Shown here piece after piece: positions 49,157 to 50,353 of a stretch of 50,353 nt of DNA (position 1 is its first letter; each line of letters begins with the position of its first letter). Made by a program: the position numbers and the translations under genes. Source of the stretch: Kroppenstedtia sanguinis (GTDB taxonomy: Bacteria; Bacillota; Bacilli; Thermoactinomycetales; DSM-45169); contig NZ_JBNPXF010000027.1 in assembly GCF_050433445.1 (NCBI RefSeq), positions 1-50,353 of the forward strand. The letters are read 5' to 3'. A model generated the notes under the pieces. The model had not been told where the DNA came from. It worked only from the letters and a program-made list of their open reading frames with translations, and made no database searches.

Positions 49157-49264
49157 GATCAACAGCCAGGTAGGATGATTTCGCCCTACTCTCCTATTCA
49201 CCCCAAGAACACAAATACATACTATCGTGGACGAAGATCGGAATCATCGATGGAGAAAACCATC

Positions 49265-49298
49265 AAAGCCGGGCAGGGATCTCTCCCCACCCGGCTTT
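49265..49298. terminator. Hairpin, possible bidirectional terminator
   Basis: AAAGCCGGG and CCCGGCTTT flank a 16-nt loop. It lies between the secreted-protein gene (plus) and a decayed minus-strand gene; T runs are short. The remainder of 49157-49391 has no intact gene, although the minus strand reads protein-like (ILVLSTISALLGIDDKMQL) between about 49310 and 49390. Confidence 0.5.
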
Positions 49299-49391
49299 CC
49301 GATTTATACGAGACATGGTAAGGGATGAGCTGCATCTTGTCGTCAATTCCCAGCAGTGCGGAGATCGTCGACAAAACCAAAATAAATCGTG

Positions 49392-49568
49392 TTACCGGAT
49401 CACCTCCGCAAGCGTGAGGCCTTGGATCAGGTACATCTCCACCAATTCATCCGCTGCTTCGTGATCGATCTCTTTCTTCTCCGCCAGCGCGTTGGCCACC
49501 CAGATCTACTGCAGATCCACAAAATCACCTTCATCAAAGAAGCCCTGGGCGCTTTCAAAAAATTTCAT
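49392..49568 (-). pseudogene. Small gene interrupted by an in-frame amber codon
   Basis: The minus strand reads MKFFESAQGFFDEGDFVDLQ, TAG, then IWVANALAEKKEIDHEAADE and LVEMYLIQGLTLAEVIR with a TAA. Both halves look like one acidic helical protein in the same frame. Protein-like sequence continues past the TAA in another frame. It overlaps the end of the putative immunity gene. I do not recognise the family. A nonsense-mutated remnant is most likely. Confidence 0.4.
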
Positions 49569-49794
49569 GAACCTCGACATCCTGCCAAATATCCTTGAGA
49601 CTCTTATTTTCAATTGTTACTTTATCCAATAACTCATTAGGATTTTTAAAAGTTAATGGGTTATCTGAATAAAATGCCGTAAAAGAATATCCATTCGGGG
49701 TATTCGTGATTGAATACATTTTATCTTTGTATTCAAACTCAATATCGTGTCCTATGAATACATACTCTACTAACTGATCATAAGAGCAATCCAT
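49555..49794 (-). CDS. Putative immunity protein next to a polymorphic-toxin fragment, 79 aa
   Basis: MDCSYDQLVEYVFIGHDIEFEYKDK, then MYSITNTPNGYSFTAFYSD and NPLTFKNPNELLDKVTIENKSLKDIWQDVEV. It is a small acidic soluble protein with the alternating strand-helix look of immunity proteins of contact-dependent or polymorphic toxin systems. The ATG follows AGAAGGGTGA, 14 bp after the stop of the toxin-like fragment, the usual toxin-immunity order. Lower GC than the core genes suggests transfer. Function is inferred mainly from position. Confidence 0.55.
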   Translation of the reverse strand: MDCSYDQLVEYVFIGHDIEFEYKDKMYSITNTPNGYSFTAFYSDNPLTFKNPNELLDKVTIENKSLKDIWQDVEVHEIF

Positions 49795-49808
49795 ATTGCT
49801 TCACCCTT

Positions 49809-50057
49809 CTAATACCATTTTCCTCTAACAGGTTTTCCGTTTTTCCATTTCCAATCATGACGATGGGGTACTTTGGGATGTGTCTTAGAGTTTCCATGAT
49901 TAGTGTAATCAATATCAGTTCGAACCCTCCCCTTCCCATCATAATATCTTCGCTGAACAACTTTTCCTTTTGCGTTTACACGATCTTTTCTTGAATATAT
50001 TTCCGGCCTTACCGGCAACTTTTTCTTTGTTTTAGAATGGTTATCCTTAACCTTTAC
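49809..50057 (-). pseudogene. Polymorphic toxin C-terminal domain fragment
   Basis: About 83 codons are open: KVKDNHSKTKKKLPVRPEIY, SRKDRVNAKGKVVQRRYYDGKG, RVRTDIDYTNHGNSKTHPK, then VPHRHDWKWKNGKPVRGKWY. The phrase D-I-D-Y-x-x-H-G-N...H-P-x-V-P-H-x-H-D-W is typical of the C-terminal domain annotated as polymorphic toxin type 24, normally attached to a long delivery protein. Here an in-frame TAA lies just upstream and no N-terminal part or good ribosome site is present, so it is an orphan cassette or a truncated toxin. The terminal repeat begins about 200 bp upstream. Confidence 0.6.
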
Positions 50058-50227
50058 TTATTTACCCGACAAATTCGAATTATAAATCAATCTACTCGTA
50101 AGTTAATATTGTATTAGAAAATTTTCATTAATGATAAATACAGATCCAGCCCACCAAAAACTAATTCCTCTGCACTAATATTTTCCGTTCACAAGAAAAA
50201 TAGCCTATTGCCGCTGGTGACCCACGG

Positions 50228-50256
50228 TAAAGAAAAAACCGCCCTCCAAGGACGGT
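50228..50256 (-). terminator. Terminator cut off from its gene by the boundary repeat
   Basis: On the minus strand ACCGTCC-TTGGA-GGGCGGT is followed by TTTTTTCTTT. Any gene it served would lie beyond 50258, where the boundary repeat now starts. 50058-50227 is AT-rich and shows no gene. Confidence 0.6.
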
Positions 50257-50258
50257 CA

Positions 50259-50353
50259 TGGTCTTGACCCCGTCAAGTAGACAATGAAAAAAGAACGGTT
50301 ATGCGGCGACTTTTTCCCGATGCTCAACAGGGGAAAAGTCGCCCAATTTTTTC
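50259..50353. mobile_element. Probable insertion-sequence end (boundary repeat, right)
   Basis: Reverse complement of bases 1-93, starting TGGTCTTGACCCCGTC and containing the GGCGACTTTTT...AAAAGTCGCC hairpin. Both boundaries show the same end of the element, in inverted orientation, so they belong to two copies (or one multicopy repeat at which an assembly stopped), not to the two ends of a single element. Confidence 0.6.

Noticed and set aside
49389..49598. Plus-strand frame of 69 codons
   Set aside because: It is antisense to the nonsense-interrupted minus-strand gene, whose composition is more protein-like, and it has no ribosome site.
1..50353. tRNA, rRNA, T-box or other riboswitch
   Set aside because: No tRNA-like cloverleaf with invariant bases, rRNA segment, T-box motif or recognisable riboswitch core was found in the intergenic regions by eye.

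Overview
The window looks like chromosomal DNA from an endospore-forming Bacillota of the Bacilli, plausibly a Thermoactinomycetaceae-type organism. That placement is an inference from gene content and moderate GC; no rRNA is present. It holds the sporulation genes ytrH, ytrI, spoVR and a yheA/YheC-YheD locus, a Bacillus-like neighbourhood (dnaE divergent from ytrH-ytrI-ytpI; ytoI and ytkL nearby), A/G-rich ribosome-binding sites, frequent TTG/GTG starts and many Rho-independent terminators. The first 93 bases and the last 95 bases are inverted copies of the same sequence, probably one end of an insertion sequence, so the window is bounded by repeats.

1-24.5 kb is mostly core genome. It contains a PgpA-like phosphatase gene whose last codons come from the boundary repeat, dnaE, the divergent ytrH-ytrI-ytpI genes, an OpuA glycine betaine importer, ytoI, ytkL and yheA. 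Next is a five-gene operon of four tandem ATP-grasp spore-coat-associated proteins plus an acetyltransferase. Then come spoVR, an SdpR/SdpI-like autorepressor and immunity pair, type 2 IPP isomerase, a His-rich small protein, a cytochrome c lipoprotein and a CstB-like persulfide dioxygenase/rhodanese.

24.5-29.7 kb is mixed: a NERD-domain UvrD-like helicase, an acyl-CoA thioesterase, a YdcF-family protein, an acetyltransferase, and two large copies of a non-coding transposable repeat.

29.8-43.7 kb is a minus-strand carbohydrate/polyol catabolic locus. It has a GntR/UTRA regulator, FGGY kinase, SDR dehydrogenase, ribose-type ABC importer, two medium-chain dehydrogenases, a D-2-hydroxyacid dehydrogenase, a phosphotriesterase-family (lactonase-like) enzyme, a shikimate-dehydrogenase-like protein, a cupin phosphoglucose isomerase and a KDPG-type aldolase. 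Its transporter promoter has a catabolite (cre) site over the -35 and a long inverted-repeat operator. The combination matches no pathway I recognise and is the best candidate for an undescribed metabolic system here.

43.7-50.4 kb is an accessory, decaying region: a two-gene operon of unknown function (DUF6323/DUF6179-like) split by a transposable repeat, a wrecked old-yellow-enzyme gene, small orphan genes, and a polymorphic-toxin C-terminal fragment with a putative immunity gene next to the terminal repeat.

The clearest new observation is a family of MITE-like elements: six full copies (201-414 bp) and several decayed fragments. They have about 19-bp imperfect terminal inverted repeats (CAGGGCTGTTGATTAACCA-like) and mostly 9-bp target duplications, and they are inserted exactly at gene ends and inside operons. 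The two largest copies carry an additional core with nested long-range stems.
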